A stretch of 43,583 nucleotides of DNA from Ideonella_A sp031398385 (GCA_031398385.1 JANNNE010000341.1:1-43583), one strand, 5' to 3'; positions 33,407-43,429 are shown, numbered from the stretch's first letter. A program made the numbers and translations. Notes: generated by a model from the letters alone, not told the origin.

Positions 33407-33877
33407 CCGGCGACTCCTGATCGTTTTCGGCGGATTCGTGAATGACCATATCCCGATGGCCGACGGCTGTCGGACATTGTCCAACAAGTGCTTCCTGGAT
33501 TGGCTGTGCGCCTGCCGCTATTTTTCTGTCGAACCTGACGCTTCTTGCGCCGTCGTCGAGCACATCGGATTCGCCGCCAAGCCCGGTTCGTTGATGGCGC
33601 CCTGGACGGCAGCAGTATTCCTGCCCGGCGTAGTCCGTCGCGCACTCGGTCGGCCGTTTCGTCTGGCCAGATCCCGACACCTTTGCGCGTTCAGGGGTTT
33701 GCCGCAAGGCGGCGGATTCGTTCGTCGGCCACTCGCGTGCGAGCCCGCAACGCGCTACCCTCTCATATTGAGAATGGTGTCACGGCCATGGCCGATACTG
33801 CAGGTTTGTGCCTGCGCCCCGGATTGCAGGCCAGCCGATCGACGACCGTCCGCCAACAATAAGACAGGAGACTCGAC
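33407..33877. promoter_or_regulatory. Divergent intergenic region, large operon / glutamate dehydrogenase
   Basis: No convincing gene lies in these 471 bases; open frames are Arg-rich and family-less. It must hold promoters for both directions. GGACATTGTCC (33472-33482), a perfect 5-bp dyad around one base, lies 66 bases before the large operon's start and could be an operator. TCTCATATTGAGA (about 33762-33774), another short palindrome, lies about 100 bases before the dehydrogenase gene. Both are short enough to be chance. Confidence 0.35.
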
Positions 33878-36800
33878 GTGACTACAGCCAACAAGTTGAC
33901 CGATATCGACCGCGAAAACGCGGGTGCCCTGGAGCTGATGACGCAGCTGGACGAGCGCATCAAGGCCAAGCTGCCGGCCGAGCAGGCCGCCCAGGTCGCT
34001 GAATTTGCCCGCCAGTATTACGCCCAGGTCGCGCCCGAGGATCTGGTCGAGCGCTCGTCCACCGACCTGTACGGCGCGGCGTTGTCGCACTGGCACTTCG
34101 CACGCAGCTATGCGGGCGGCGCGGCCAAGCTGCGCGTCTACAACCCGCGGCTCGAAGAGCACGGCTGGCAGTCGACCCATACCGTGATCGAGATCGTCAA
34201 TGACGACATGCCGTTCCTGGTCGATTCGATCACGATGGAGGTCAACCGGCTCGGCCTGACCCTGCACCTGATCTCGCATCCGGTGATGCGGATCCGGCGT
34301 GATGCCGACAACCGGATGATCGGTGTCGCGCCGCGTCCCGACGAGCCGGATGGCCGCCTCGAATCATTCATTCATGTCGAAGTCGATCGACGCACCGATC
34401 AGGCGCGACTGACCGAGCTGCATGACGGCCTGCTGAGAATCCTCGGCGATGTGCGCGCCGCGGTCGCAGACTGGAAACCGATGCGGCAGACAGTCATCGA
34501 CACGGTGGCGCAGCTCAAGCAGCGTCCGCCTCCGGTGCGACCCGAAGATCTGGCCGAGGACCTGCAGTTTCTGCAGTGGCTGGCCGACGACAATTTCACG
34601 CTGCTGGGACAACGCGACTATGACCTGGTCGACGATGGCAAGGGCGACTCGCTGCGCGCCATTGCCGGCTCCGGGCTTGGCATCCTGCGCGACTCGCCGC
34701 TGCAGGCGACGTCGTCGGCTTCGTTCGCGGCCTTGCCGCCCGAAGTCCGGGCGCAGGCGCGCGACGTGCGGGTGCTGCTGCTGACGAAATCGAATGCCCG
34801 CGCCACCGTGCATCGGCCCGGCCACCTCGACTACATCGGCGTCAAGCGCTTCGACGAGCAGGGCCAGGTGATCGGTGAACGCCGCTTCCTCGGTCTGTAC
34901 ACCTCGGTTGCCTACAGCGCCAAGGCGGCCGACATTCCGCTGCTGCGTCGCAAGGTGCAGATGGTGATGGACCGCGCCGGCCTGTTGCCGAAAAGCCATG
35001 CCGCTAAGGAATTGGCGACCATCCTCGAACAGTTCCCCCGCGACCTGCTGTTTCAGATCGAGGTCGAGGACCTGTACCCCACCGCGCTGGGCATCCTGCG
35101 CCTGGGCGAACGCCAGCGCACCCGCTTGTTCGTGCACCGCGACACCTTCGGGCGTTTCGCCTCGTGTCTGGTCTACGTGCCGCGCGAAAACTACAACACC
35201 GACATTCGTACCCGCATGCAGAAGATGCTTAGCGACATGCTGAACGGCGAGTCGTCGGAATTTTCGGTGCAGTTCTCCGATTCGCCGCTGGCGCGTGTCC
35301 TGATCGTGGTGCGCATGCGCAGCGGCACCCGACCGGAAGTCGACGATCGCGTGCTGGAGCAAAAGATCGTCACCATCGCACGCCGCTGGGAAGACGAATT
35401 GCTCGACGCGCTGGTGGAGGCGCATGGCGAAGAACAGGGCAATTCGCTGCACCACCGCTATGCCGACGGCTTCTCGCCCGGTTATCGCGACGAGCACTCG
35501 CCGCGGCTCGCGGTGCGCGACATCGAACTGATGGAATCGCTGAAAGGCAAGGATTCCCTCGCGATGAGCTTGTATGTGCCGCTCGAGGCGCCGCCCGGCC
35601 GTCTGCGCTTCAAGCTGCTGCGCGCGGACGAATTGGCGCCGCTGTCGGAAAGCCTGCCGATGCTCGAACACATGGGTGTGCAGGTGATCGAGGAGCGGCC
35701 GTACGAAGTGCATCGCCGCGACCCCGGAGAACAGGCAGGTGATCCCCGAACTGACGTCTGGATCGACGATTTCGGCATGCGTGTGCCGGGCGACGAGGAG
35801 ATCGACGTCGAACCGCTGCGGGCGCGCTTCCACGAAACGGTGTACCGCACCTGGAAAGGCGACAACGAGAACGACGACTTCAACCGTCTGGTGTTGCTCG
35901 CCGGCCTGGATTGGCGGCATGTCAACGTGCTGCGCGCCTATGCGGCGCACATGAAGCAGTCCGGCTTCGCATTGAGTCGCACCTATATCCAGCAGGCACT
36001 GGCCGGCAATCCGCAAATCTGCTCGAAACTGGCGGCGCTGTTCGACGCCCGCTTCGATCCGGCACTGAAAGGAGACCGAGCCGCGGCACAGGCCACGATC
36101 GTCGCCGAGATCGAGAAGGCGCTCGATTCGGTATCCAACCTCGACGAAGACCGCATCCTGCGTCAATACCTGGCCATCATCCAGGCCACCTTGCGCACCA
36201 ACTTCTACCAGCGCACGGCCGATGGTTCGTTGAAGCCGGTGATGTCGTTCAAGTTCGATCCGAGAAAGATCCCCGGCCTGCCAGAACCGCGGCCGATGTT
36301 CGAGATCTTCGTGCACTCCCCGCGGGTGGAGGGCGTGCACCTGCGCGGCGGACATGTGGCACGCGGCGGGCTTCGCTGGTCCGACCGCAAGGAGGATTTC
36401 CGCACCGAGGTGCTCGGGCTGGTGAAGGCGCAGCAGGTCAAGAACGCGGTGATCGTGCCGGTTGGGTCGAAGGGCGGCTTCGTGCTCAAGCGCATGCCGG
36501 CCGCCGCGGCCGCAGGCGACCGCGAGGCGCTGATGGCCGAAGGCATCGCCTGTTATCAGGCTTATCTGCGCGGCCTGCTCGACATCACCGACAACCTGGT
36601 CGGCAATGCAGTCCAGCCGCCAAAGGATGTGGTGCGCCACGACGGTGACGACCCCTACCTGGTGGTCGCTGCCGACAAGGGCACTGCCACCTTTTCTGAC
36701 ATCGCCAACGGCATCGCCGCCGAATACGGCTTCTGGCTCGGCGATGCCTTCGCATCCGGCGGCTCGGCGGGCTACGACCACAAGAAGATGGGCATCACCG

Positions 36801-38770
36801 CGCGTGGTGCCTGGGAGTCGGTCAAGTTCCACTTCCGCTCGCTCGGCGTCGATACGCAATCGCAGGCGTTCAGCGTGGTCGGTGTCGGGGACATGAGCGG
36901 CGATGTGTTCGGCAACGGCATGTTGCTGTCGAAGCACATCCGCCTGCTGGCGGCCTTCGACCACCGCCACATCTTCATCGACCCGAAGCCCGACGCGGCG
37001 ACAAGCTTTGCCGAGCGCGAGCGCCTGTTCGCGTTGCCGCGCTCGGCGTGGACCGACTACGACAAGGCGCTGATCTCCGCTGGCGGCGGCGTGTGGCCGC
37101 GCAGTGCGAAATCGATTGCACTGTCGCCCGAGGCACGCGAGGCACTGGGCATCGACGCTGGCGTCAGCGTGATGACGCCCAGCGAGCTGATGCACGCGAT
37201 CGTGAAATCGCCGGCCGACCTGTTCTACAACGGCGGCATAGGCACCTATGTCAAGGCCAGCACCGAGACCCATGCCGATTGCGGCGATCGCGCCAACGAT
37301 GCGATCCGGGTCGATGGCGATCAGCTGCGCTGCAAGGTGGTCGCGGAAGGTGGCAACCTGGGTTGCACCCAGCTCGGGCGGATCGAGTATGCGCTGCACG
37401 GCGGGTTGATCAATACCGACGCGATCGACAACTCGGCCGGGGTCGATTGCTCGGACCACGAGGTCAATATCAAGATCCTGCTGAACTCGGTGGTCGAGGA
37501 AGGCGAGCTGACCGCCAAACAGCGCGACAAGACATTGGCCGAGATGACCGACGACGTTGCCGCACTGGTGCTGCGCGACAACACCTTCCAGAACCAGGTG
37601 CTGCTGTATTCACGCACCCGCAGTGCCCATCTGCTCGACGAGCAGGGCCGTTACATGCGGCATCTGACGACCCGCGGACGACTGAACCGCGAGATCGAAT
37701 TCCTGCCCGGCGACGACGTGCTGCAGGAGCGCCGAAAGGCCGGGACGGGCCTGTCGACGCCTGAGCTGGCCGTGCTGCTGGCCTACAACAAGATGGAGCT
37801 GTACGACGAGGTGCTGGCTTCGGACGTGCCCGAGGATCCCTACATCGCGACCACGCTGGAGCGCTATTTCCCGCGGCTGCTGAGCGAGAAGTTTCCGCAG
37901 GCGCTGCCCCGACATCCGTTGAAGCGCGAGATCATCTCGACCCACGTGGTCAACAGCATGATCAACCGGGTCGGCCCGACCTTCGTGCACCGCCTGCACG
38001 AGGAAACCGGCGCCGCTTCGGCCGACATCGTTCGCGCCTATACCGGTGCTCGGCAGATGTTCAACCTGGTGCCGCTGTGGCAGGCCAACGAAGCGCTCGA
38101 CCATCAGGTGCCGGTTTCTGCACAGCTCGAGATCATCGGCGCCACCGTGCGTCTGCTCGAGCGCGGCACGGTATGGCTGCTCCAACAACGCGGCGCGTTG
38201 CGGGATCTCGACCAGACGATCAACCGTTTTTCGTCCGGCCTGCGCGAGATCGGCGCCGGCGTCGATCGCTGGCTGTCCCAGAGTGAGCGCGAGACCCTCG
38301 ACGCCGAGGTCAAGGCCTTCGCCGACCAGGGCGTGCCGAACGAGCTGGCACAACGGGTGGCGCGGCTCGATGCGCAACTGGCCGGACTGGATATCGTCGA
38401 GGTGGCAGCCGAAGTCGGCAGCGATGTGGAGACCGTGGCCGGCGTGTATTTCGGCATTGGCGGGCGCCTCGACCTGGGCTGGTTGTCGCAGCAGATCGTT
38501 CGGCTGCCGGCCGGCAGCCACTGGCAACGGCTGGCTCGGCTGGCGATGCGCAGCGACCTGTCGTCACTGGCGCGCGCGCTGGCTCACTCGATCCTGCGCG
38601 TGGGTGACGATTCGGCGGTCGACACCGAAACCCGCATCGGCATCTGGGAGACCCAACGCGAATTCCAGCTCGCACGCTGTCGCCAACTGCTGAACGATCT
38701 GCGCTCGGTGCCCGAGCTCGACATGTCGATGCTATCGGTGTTGTTGCGGGAGTTCCGCGCGCTGGTTTGA
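33878..38770 (+). CDS. gdhB: NAD-specific glutamate dehydrogenase, large (180-kDa) class
   Basis: This 1630-residue enzyme converts glutamate to 2-oxoglutarate and ammonia with NAD. Length and blocks match the large bacterial class. The N-terminal regulatory region contains HTVIEIVNDDMPFLVDSITMEV. The catalytic core has RGGLRWSDRKEDFRTEVLGLVKAQQVKNAVIVPVGSKGGFV (about 828-868), GVGDMSGDVFGNGML (about 1001-1015) and VVAEGGNLGCTQLGRIEYALHGG. The GTG start at 33878 has ACAGGAG 7 bases upstream. Enzymes of this class are often allosterically controlled through the long terminal domains. It converges on aceK, another enzyme setting flux at the 2-oxoglutarate/isocitrate node. Confidence 0.95.
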   Translation: MTTANKLTDIDRENAGALELMTQLDERIKAKLPAEQAAQVAEFARQYYAQVAPEDLVERSSTDLYGAALSHWHFARSYAGGAAKLRVYNPRLEEHGWQSTHTVIEIVNDDMPFLVDSITMEVNRLGLTLHLISHPVMRIRRDADNRMIGVAPRPDEPDGRLESFIHVEVDRRTDQARLTELHDGLLRILGDVRAAVADWKPMRQTVIDTVAQLKQRPPPVRPEDLAEDLQFLQWLADDNFTLLGQRDYDLVDDGKGDSLRAIAGSGLGILRDSPLQATSSASFAALPPEVRAQARDVRVLLLTKSNARATVHRPGHLDYIGVKRFDEQGQVIGERRFLGLYTSVAYSAKAADIPLLRRKVQMVMDRAGLLPKSHAAKELATILEQFPRDLLFQIEVEDLYPTALGILRLGERQRTRLFVHRDTFGRFASCLVYVPRENYNTDIRTRMQKMLSDMLNGESSEFSVQFSDSPLARVLIVVRMRSGTRPEVDDRVLEQKIVTIARRWEDELLDALVEAHGEEQGNSLHHRYADGFSPGYRDEHSPRLAVRDIELMESLKGKDSLAMSLYVPLEAPPGRLRFKLLRADELAPLSESLPMLEHMGVQVIEERPYEVHRRDPGEQAGDPRTDVWIDDFGMRVPGDEEIDVEPLRARFHETVYRTWKGDNENDDFNRLVLLAGLDWRHVNVLRAYAAHMKQSGFALSRTYIQQALAGNPQICSKLAALFDARFDPALKGDRAAAQATIVAEIEKALDSVSNLDEDRILRQYLAIIQATLRTNFYQRTADGSLKPVMSFKFDPRKIPGLPEPRPMFEIFVHSPRVEGVHLRGGHVARGGLRWSDRKEDFRTEVLGLVKAQQVKNAVIVPVGSKGGFVLKRMPAAAAAGDREALMAEGIACYQAYLRGLLDITDNLVGNAVQPPKDVVRHDGDDPYLVVAADKGTATFSDIANGIAAEYGFWLGDAFASGGSAGYDHKKMGITARGAWESVKFHFRSLGVDTQSQAFSVVGVGDMSGDVFGNGMLLSKHIRLLAAFDHRHIFIDPKPDAATSFAERERLFALPRSAWTDYDKALISAGGGVWPRSAKSIALSPEAREALGIDAGVSVMTPSELMHAIVKSPADLFYNGGIGTYVKASTETHADCGDRANDAIRVDGDQLRCKVVAEGGNLGCTQLGRIEYALHGGLINTDAIDNSAGVDCSDHEVNIKILLNSVVEEGELTAKQRDKTLAEMTDDVAALVLRDNTFQNQVLLYSRTRSAHLLDEQGRYMRHLTTRGRLNREIEFLPGDDVLQERRKAGTGLSTPELAVLLAYNKMELYDEVLASDVPEDPYIATTLERYFPRLLSEKFPQALPRHPLKREIISTHVVNSMINRVGPTFVHRLHEETGAASADIVRAYTGARQMFNLVPLWQANEALDHQVPVSAQLEIIGATVRLLERGTVWLLQQRGALRDLDQTINRFSSGLREIGAGVDRWLSQSERETLDAEVKAFADQGVPNELAQRVARLDAQLAGLDIVEVAAEVGSDVETVAGVYFGIGGRLDLGWLSQQIVRLPAGSHWQRLARLAMRSDLSSLARALAHSILRVGDDSAVDTETRIGIWETQREFQLARCRQLLNDLRSVPELDMSMLSVLLREFRALV

Positions 38771-38803
38771 GGTTGGTCCAGGGCGCGCCCCGTTCCGATC
38801 TGT

Positions 38804-38841
38804 CTGCGACGAAGCGTGTCCCCGCGCGCTGCTCGTCGCAG
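38804..38841. terminator. Hairpin between convergent gdhB and aceK
   Basis: CTGCGACGA (38804-38812) pairs with TCGTCGCAG (38833-38841), and the inner AGCG/CGCT extends the stem after a small bulge. It sits in the 101-base gap between the two convergent stop codons, so it may serve both transcripts. There is no T tract. Confidence 0.45.
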
Positions 38842-38871
38842 TGGCTTACCTGCCACCACCGACGGAGGTCC

Positions 38872-40710
38872 TCAGGCTGTCGAGCCGGCTCGATCGTCCG
38901 ATCGGACAGTCGCCGGCGACCCGTCACGCATGAGCCGCTGATTGACAAAGCGCCGCTGCGGGTCGTACGGAAACACATCGAGCATGTCGCCGGCCAGGAT
39001 GCGCCGCTTGTGCAGATCCCAGTAGTCGGGATCCAGCAGCTCGGGGTGGTACTTCAGGAAGGCCTGGCGAACCCGTGCGTTGCCGAGCAGGAATGGACCG
39101 AAGGTCTCGGGGAAGACATCCTTGGCGCCGATGTCGAACCAGACGCCGTTCGGCTTCTGCTCATCATCGTCCGACGGTGGCGGAACGTGACGGAAATTGC
39201 AGTCGCTCAGGTATTCGATCTCGTCATAGTCGTAGAACACGACCTTGCCCTGGCGCGTCATGCCAAAGTTCTTCCACAACATGTCGCCGGGAAAGATATT
39301 GGCGGCGACCAGATCCTTGATCGCGTTGCCATATTCGATCGTCGCGCGCTCGATCGCGGCAAAGTCGCCGGCTTCGGTGGCGTCTTTCAGAAACAGGTTC
39401 AGCGGCGTCATGCGGCGCTCGATGTAGGCGTGGTCGATGATGATTTCAGCCACGCCGCTGCCGTCGTTGATCTCGATCATGCTGCCGCAGAAGGTTTTCA
39501 TCTCCTCGATCAGTTCCGGGTCGAAACGCGCCAGCGGCAGCGCCACCTTGCTGTATTCCAGCGTATCGGCCATGCGGCCGACCCGGTCGTGGCGCTTGAC
39601 CAGCCGGTATTTCCCCTTGATCTGCTCGCGCGTGGTCTGCTTCTGGACCGGATAGAAATCCTTGATCAGCTTGAAGACATACGGGAACGACGGCAGGTCG
39701 AACACCAGCATCACCATGCCCTTGATGCCCGGCGCGATGCGGAAGCGGTCGGTGCTGTGGCGCAGGTGCACCAGCAGGTCGCGGTAGAAATTGTTCTTGC
39801 CCTGCTTGTGCAGGCCGACCGCGCTGTACAGCTCGGCACGCGGCTTGCGCGGCATCAGGCTGCGCAGGAACTGGATATAGGCACTGGGCACTTCCATGTC
39901 GACCAGGAAATAGGCCCGCGAATAGCTGAACAGCAGCACGATGTCGTCTTCGGTGTGCAGCACCGTGTCGATCGCCAGCGTGGCCGCGGCGGTGTGCAGC
40001 AGCGGCAGTGCAAACGGGGTCTGCTGGCCGCCGTTGATGATCCGGCCGACCACATAGGCACCCTTGTTGCGGAAAAACAGGTTCGACAACACCTGAATCT
40101 GGAAGCTGGTGCGCGGCTGGATCGGCCCCATGCAACGCGTCAACTCGGCCACCACATCGTCGGCGTCGCGCTCCAAGTCATCGAACGGCAACTGCAGATC
40201 GAAATCACGCACCAGCTGAACCCAGGTGTCGCGCCAGTTTTCACGCGTCGGGTAATAGACGCGATAGGTGGTGGGGCCGAGCGTTTCGTCGATCTCGATA
40301 TACGACGTGGAGATCGCCGGCCGCACGAAGATGAAGCTGTTGTGGAAGTAGCTGCGGTGCAGGATCCTGGTGGTAACGGTATTGAAGAAGGTCTCGGCCA
40401 GCTCGGGCTGGCGGTGGTCGACCAGCATGCCGGTGTAGAGCATCTTCACCTGCTGCCAAACATCGATCGGCAGCGCGTCGATCGCGAATTCGGTCTGCAG
40501 ACGGTCTTTTGCCTCCTGCACCCGCGCGTCGTAGAACTCGATCCGCTCGCGCATCGCCCGCTGCTGGCCGTGCCAGTCGGCGCGCTCGAAGCGCTGCTTG
40601 GCCGCCCGATTGGTTTCACTGAACAGCCGGTAATGGCGATCAAATCCCTCGAGCAGCGCCTTGGCGATTGGCAGTGCCTGGGCGTGGCTGGTGGTCGGTT
40701 CTTCGATCAT
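38872..40710 (-). CDS. aceK: Isocitrate dehydrogenase kinase/phosphatase
   Basis: This 612-residue bifunctional enzyme phosphorylates and dephosphorylates isocitrate dehydrogenase, diverting isocitrate into the glyoxylate shunt. Family blocks include the ATP-binding APGIKGMVMLVFDLPSFPYVFKLIKD, KHDRVGRMADTLEYS, and the catalytic NFGMTRQGKVVFYDYDEIEYL near the C-terminus. The length is typical (about 580-620). The ATG at 40710 follows a GAGAGA ribosome binding site; a longer frame extends upstream but is not family-like. No isocitrate lyase or malate synthase is adjacent, so it is not in an aceBAK-type operon. It implies growth on acetate or fatty acids. Confidence 0.95.
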   Translation of the reverse strand: MIEEPTTSHAQALPIAKALLEGFDRHYRLFSETNRAAKQRFERADWHGQQRAMRERIEFYDARVQEAKDRLQTEFAIDALPIDVWQQVKMLYTGMLVDHRQPELAETFFNTVTTRILHRSYFHNSFIFVRPAISTSYIEIDETLGPTTYRVYYPTRENWRDTWVQLVRDFDLQLPFDDLERDADDVVAELTRCMGPIQPRTSFQIQVLSNLFFRNKGAYVVGRIINGGQQTPFALPLLHTAAATLAIDTVLHTEDDIVLLFSYSRAYFLVDMEVPSAYIQFLRSLMPRKPRAELYSAVGLHKQGKNNFYRDLLVHLRHSTDRFRIAPGIKGMVMLVFDLPSFPYVFKLIKDFYPVQKQTTREQIKGKYRLVKRHDRVGRMADTLEYSKVALPLARFDPELIEEMKTFCGSMIEINDGSGVAEIIIDHAYIERRMTPLNLFLKDATEAGDFAAIERATIEYGNAIKDLVAANIFPGDMLWKNFGMTRQGKVVFYDYDEIEYLSDCNFRHVPPPSDDDEQKPNGVWFDIGAKDVFPETFGPFLLGNARVRQAFLKYHPELLDPDYWDLHKRRILAGDMLDVFPYDPQRRFVNQRLMRDGSPATVRSDDRAGSTA

Positions 40711-40883
40711 CGTTGTCTCTCGATCACTCCATGGCCAAACAACCGCAGGCCATTCAAGCCAAAGCGGCTGGGACGAAACCATTACCCATCCAAAATACAG
40801 ATCGGCAAGAATGTGTTCAGTCCCGGACAAAATCGGGCCGGCCACTGATGACCGTACCTGTGCCCTCAACCTGCGATTCAACC

Positions 40884-42419
40884 ATGACACTTGAAGAACT
40901 TCTGCAAACGGGTGCCGATGAGGCGATTGCCATCGCGGCGCCGGGCCGTACGCCGCTCGACTACCGCGGGTTGCGGTCGCTGGTTCGCGAAACCACGGCC
41001 GCGTTGAATGCCTGCGGTATCGGCCGCAACGACCGGGTCGCCATCGTGCTGCCGAACGGCCCCGAGATGGCGAGCTGCTTTCTGGCCTGTGCGTCGGCGG
41101 TCGCCAGCGCGCCACTCAATCCGGCCTATCGCGTCGACGAGTTCGAGTTCTATCTGGACGACCTGCAGGCGAAGGCGCTGATCGTCGAGACCGGCAGCCA
41201 ATCGCCTGCGGTGGCGGCGGCCAACAAGCTGGGCGTTCGGATCATCGAGCTGAGCATTGCCGAAGGCGCGCCGGCCGGCGCATTCAAGCTGTCGGCCGGA
41301 TCGGGCTCAGCTTGTGAAAACGGCGGCCCGTCTCAGCCGGCTGACGTGGCGATGGTGCTGCACACCTCGGGCACCACCTCGCGGCCCAAACGGGTGCCGC
41401 TGTCGGTCGCCAATCTGTGCGCATCGGCCGGCAACATCGCCGCCACGCTGCAGTTCAAGCCCGCCGACAGCGGCCTGAACATCATGCCGCTGTTCCACAT
41501 CCACGGCCTGCTGGCCGGCCTGCTGGCGCCGCTGTCGGCCGGCTCACGGGTGTTCTGCACGCCGGGCTTCAACGCGCTGCGCTTCTTCAAGTGGATGGAC
41601 GAGGCCAAGCCGAGCTGGTACACCGCGGTGCCGACCATGCACCTGGCGATCGCCAGCCGCGGCAAGCACAACGCCGAGGTGCTGGCGCGGCACTCGCTGC
41701 GCTTCGTGCGCTCGTCGTCGTCGGCGATGCCGCCGCAGCTGATCCAGCAGATCGAGACCATGTTCAAGGCGCCGTTGATCGAGTCTTACGGCATGACCGA
41801 ATCGGCGCACCAGATGGCGTCGAACCCGCTGCCACCGGCGCAACGCAAGCCCGGGTCGGTGGGCATTGCAGCTGGCCCCGAGATTGCCATCCGCGGTGAA
41901 GACGGCAGCCTGCTGGGTGCCGACTCGACCGGTGAGATCGTGATCCGAGGACCCAGCGTGACCGCCGGCTACGAGAACAATCCGAAAGCCAACGACGAGG
42001 CCTTCGTCGATGGCTGGTTCCGCACTGGCGACCAGGGCGTGATCGATGCCGACGGCTACCTGAGCATCACCGGCCGTCTGAAGGAAATCATCAACCGGGG
42101 CGGCGAGAAGGTCAGCCCGCGCGAGATCGACGAGATTCTGCTCGATCATGTGTCGGTGGCGCAGGTGGTGGTGTTCGGCGCGCCGCACAAGCGCCTGGGT
42201 GAGGAGGTGGCCGCCATGGTGGTGCTGCACGAGGGCCACGAGTGCGAGGAGCGCGAGCTGCAGCAGTTCGTCGCCAAGCGCGTGGCCGGCTACAAGGTGC
42301 CGAAGAAGATCCTGTTCGTTGACGAATTGCCGAAGGGCGCGACCGGCAAGTTGCAACGCATCGGGTTGGCGCAACGCATCGGGCTGGGCTTCGGATCCTA
42401 CGTATCGGGCGAGTTCTGA
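40884..42419 (+). CDS. Acyl-CoA synthetase, oxalyl-CoA synthetase (AAE3/Pcs60)-like
   Basis: This 511-residue AMP-forming ligase activates a carboxylate to its CoA thioester. Motifs in order are the P-loop VLHTSGTTSRPKRVPLS (about 155-171), MPLFHIHGLLAGLLAPL, SWYTAVPTMH, ESYGMTESAHQMASNPLP (about 300-317), GWFRTGD, GRLKEIINRGGEKVSPREID and PKGATGKLQR with the A10 lysine. SNPLP after the A5 motif, PLFHxHGLLAGLL and TSGTTSRPK closely resemble oxalate-CoA ligases. The P-loop has Arg where Gly usually follows PK. MTLEELLQTG was chosen as the start because it fits the family N-terminus; an ATG at 40848 is an alternative. The downstream reductase overlaps its stop by one base. Confidence 0.85.
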   Translation: MTLEELLQTGADEAIAIAAPGRTPLDYRGLRSLVRETTAALNACGIGRNDRVAIVLPNGPEMASCFLACASAVASAPLNPAYRVDEFEFYLDDLQAKALIVETGSQSPAVAAANKLGVRIIELSIAEGAPAGAFKLSAGSGSACENGGPSQPADVAMVLHTSGTTSRPKRVPLSVANLCASAGNIAATLQFKPADSGLNIMPLFHIHGLLAGLLAPLSAGSRVFCTPGFNALRFFKWMDEAKPSWYTAVPTMHLAIASRGKHNAEVLARHSLRFVRSSSSAMPPQLIQQIETMFKAPLIESYGMTESAHQMASNPLPPAQRKPGSVGIAAGPEIAIRGEDGSLLGADSTGEIVIRGPSVTAGYENNPKANDEAFVDGWFRTGDQGVIDADGYLSITGRLKEIINRGGEKVSPREIDEILLDHVSVAQVVVFGAPHKRLGEEVAAMVVLHEGHECEERELQQFVAKRVAGYKVPKKILFVDELPKGATGKLQRIGLAQRIGLGFGSYVSGEF

Positions 42420-43429
42420 TGATGAGATACGCAATTGTCGGAGCCGGCGCGATCGGTGGCTACCTCGGCACCAAACTGGCGCTGGCCGGCGAGCAGGTCA
42501 CCTTCATCGCCCGCAACAGGAACCTGGCGACAATCAATTCACAGGGTTTCAAGCTGCTGCTGCCTGACGGCAGCTCGCAGCACACCAGCGAGGTACGCGC
42601 CGTCCAGGATCCGGCCGAAGCCGGCCCGCAGGACGTGGTACTGCTGACCACCAAGGCGCACCAGGTGCGCGACCTGTTGCCGGGTCTGCGCGCGCTGTTC
42701 GGCCCCGAGACCATGGTCGTCACGATGATCAACGGCGTGCCGTGGTGGTATTTCCATCGGCTGGACGGCCCCTACGACGGCCGCGCGCTGAGCAGCGTCG
42801 ACCCGGACGGCGCGCTGGCTGCCGGCATCGAGTTCGAGCGCATCATCGGCAGCATCGTCTACCCCGCCGCCGAACTGGTCGAACCCGGCGTGGTCCGGCT
42901 GGTCGAGGGCAACCGCTTCACGCTGGGCGAACTGGACAACCAGCGCACGCCGCGCATCGAGGCGCTGAGCAAATCGCTGATGGCGGCGGGCTTCAAGGCG
43001 CCGGTCTCGCGCGATATCCGCAGCGAGATCTGGGTCAAGCTGTGGGGCAACCTCAGCTTCAACCCGATCAGCGCGCTGACCCATGCGACGCTGGAAGACA
43101 TCTGCCGCTTCCCGCTCAGCCGCGAACTGGCCGCGCGCATGATGAGCGAGGCCCGAGCGGTGGGCGAAAAGCTTGGCGTCGAATTCAAGGTCTCGCTGGA
43201 GCAACGCATCGCCGGCGCCGAAAGCGTGGGTGCGCACAAGACCTCGATGCTGCAGGATGTCGAACATGGCCGCGCGCTCGAACTGCAGGCGCTGGTCGGC
43301 AGCGTGGTTGAACTGGCGCGCATCACCGATACGCCAACGCCGACCATCGATGCGATCTACGCGACGGCTGCGTTGCTGACGAAGACGCTGGGTGATCGTG
43401 GGGGGCGGCTGGAGATCCAGACCGTCTGA
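42419..43429 (+). CDS. 2-dehydropantoate 2-reductase (ApbA/PanE family)
   Basis: This 336-residue NADPH-dependent reductase has the Rossmann start YAIVGAGAIGGYLGTKLA. VLLTTKAHQV, MVVTMINGVPWWYF and the C-terminal catalytic-helix block SEIWVKLWGNLSFNPISALTHATL follow, the latter carrying the conserved Lys and the Asn/Ser substrate contacts. Family members make pantoate for coenzyme A, but many paralogues act on other 2-keto acids. Translation starts within the upstream ligase stop (TGATG); a second ATG follows at 42422. Coupling to an oxalyl-CoA-like ligase rather than to panB/panC suggests a paralogue handling a different 2-oxo acid, so I leave the symbol blank. Confidence 0.88.
   Translation: MMRYAIVGAGAIGGYLGTKLALAGEQVTFIARNRNLATINSQGFKLLLPDGSSQHTSEVRAVQDPAEAGPQDVVLLTTKAHQVRDLLPGLRALFGPETMVVTMINGVPWWYFHRLDGPYDGRALSSVDPDGALAAGIEFERIIGSIVYPAAELVEPGVVRLVEGNRFTLGELDNQRTPRIEALSKSLMAAGFKAPVSRDIRSEIWVKLWGNLSFNPISALTHATLEDICRFPLSRELAARMMSEARAVGEKLGVEFKVSLEQRIAGAESVGAHKTSMLQDVEHGRALELQALVGSVVELARITDTPTPTIDAIYATAALLTKTLGDRGGRLEIQTV

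Noticed and set aside
33760..33776. TCTCATATTGAGA palindrome as a defined operator
   Set aside because: Five-base arms around a three-base centre can arise by chance, and no regulator is adjacent.
34364..37459. 1031-codon open frame on the minus strand inside the glutamate dehydrogenase gene
   Set aside because: A His/Arg/Ala-rich antisense shadow typical of high-GC codon usage; the plus-strand product is an unmistakable enzyme.
38767..40848. 693-codon plus-strand frame opposite aceK
   Set aside because: Antisense shadow of a well-conserved gene; no independent start signal.
42419..43429. Naming the reductase panE
   Set aside because: The family fits, but the gene is coupled to a CoA ligase rather than pantothenate genes, and paralogues of other specificity are common.
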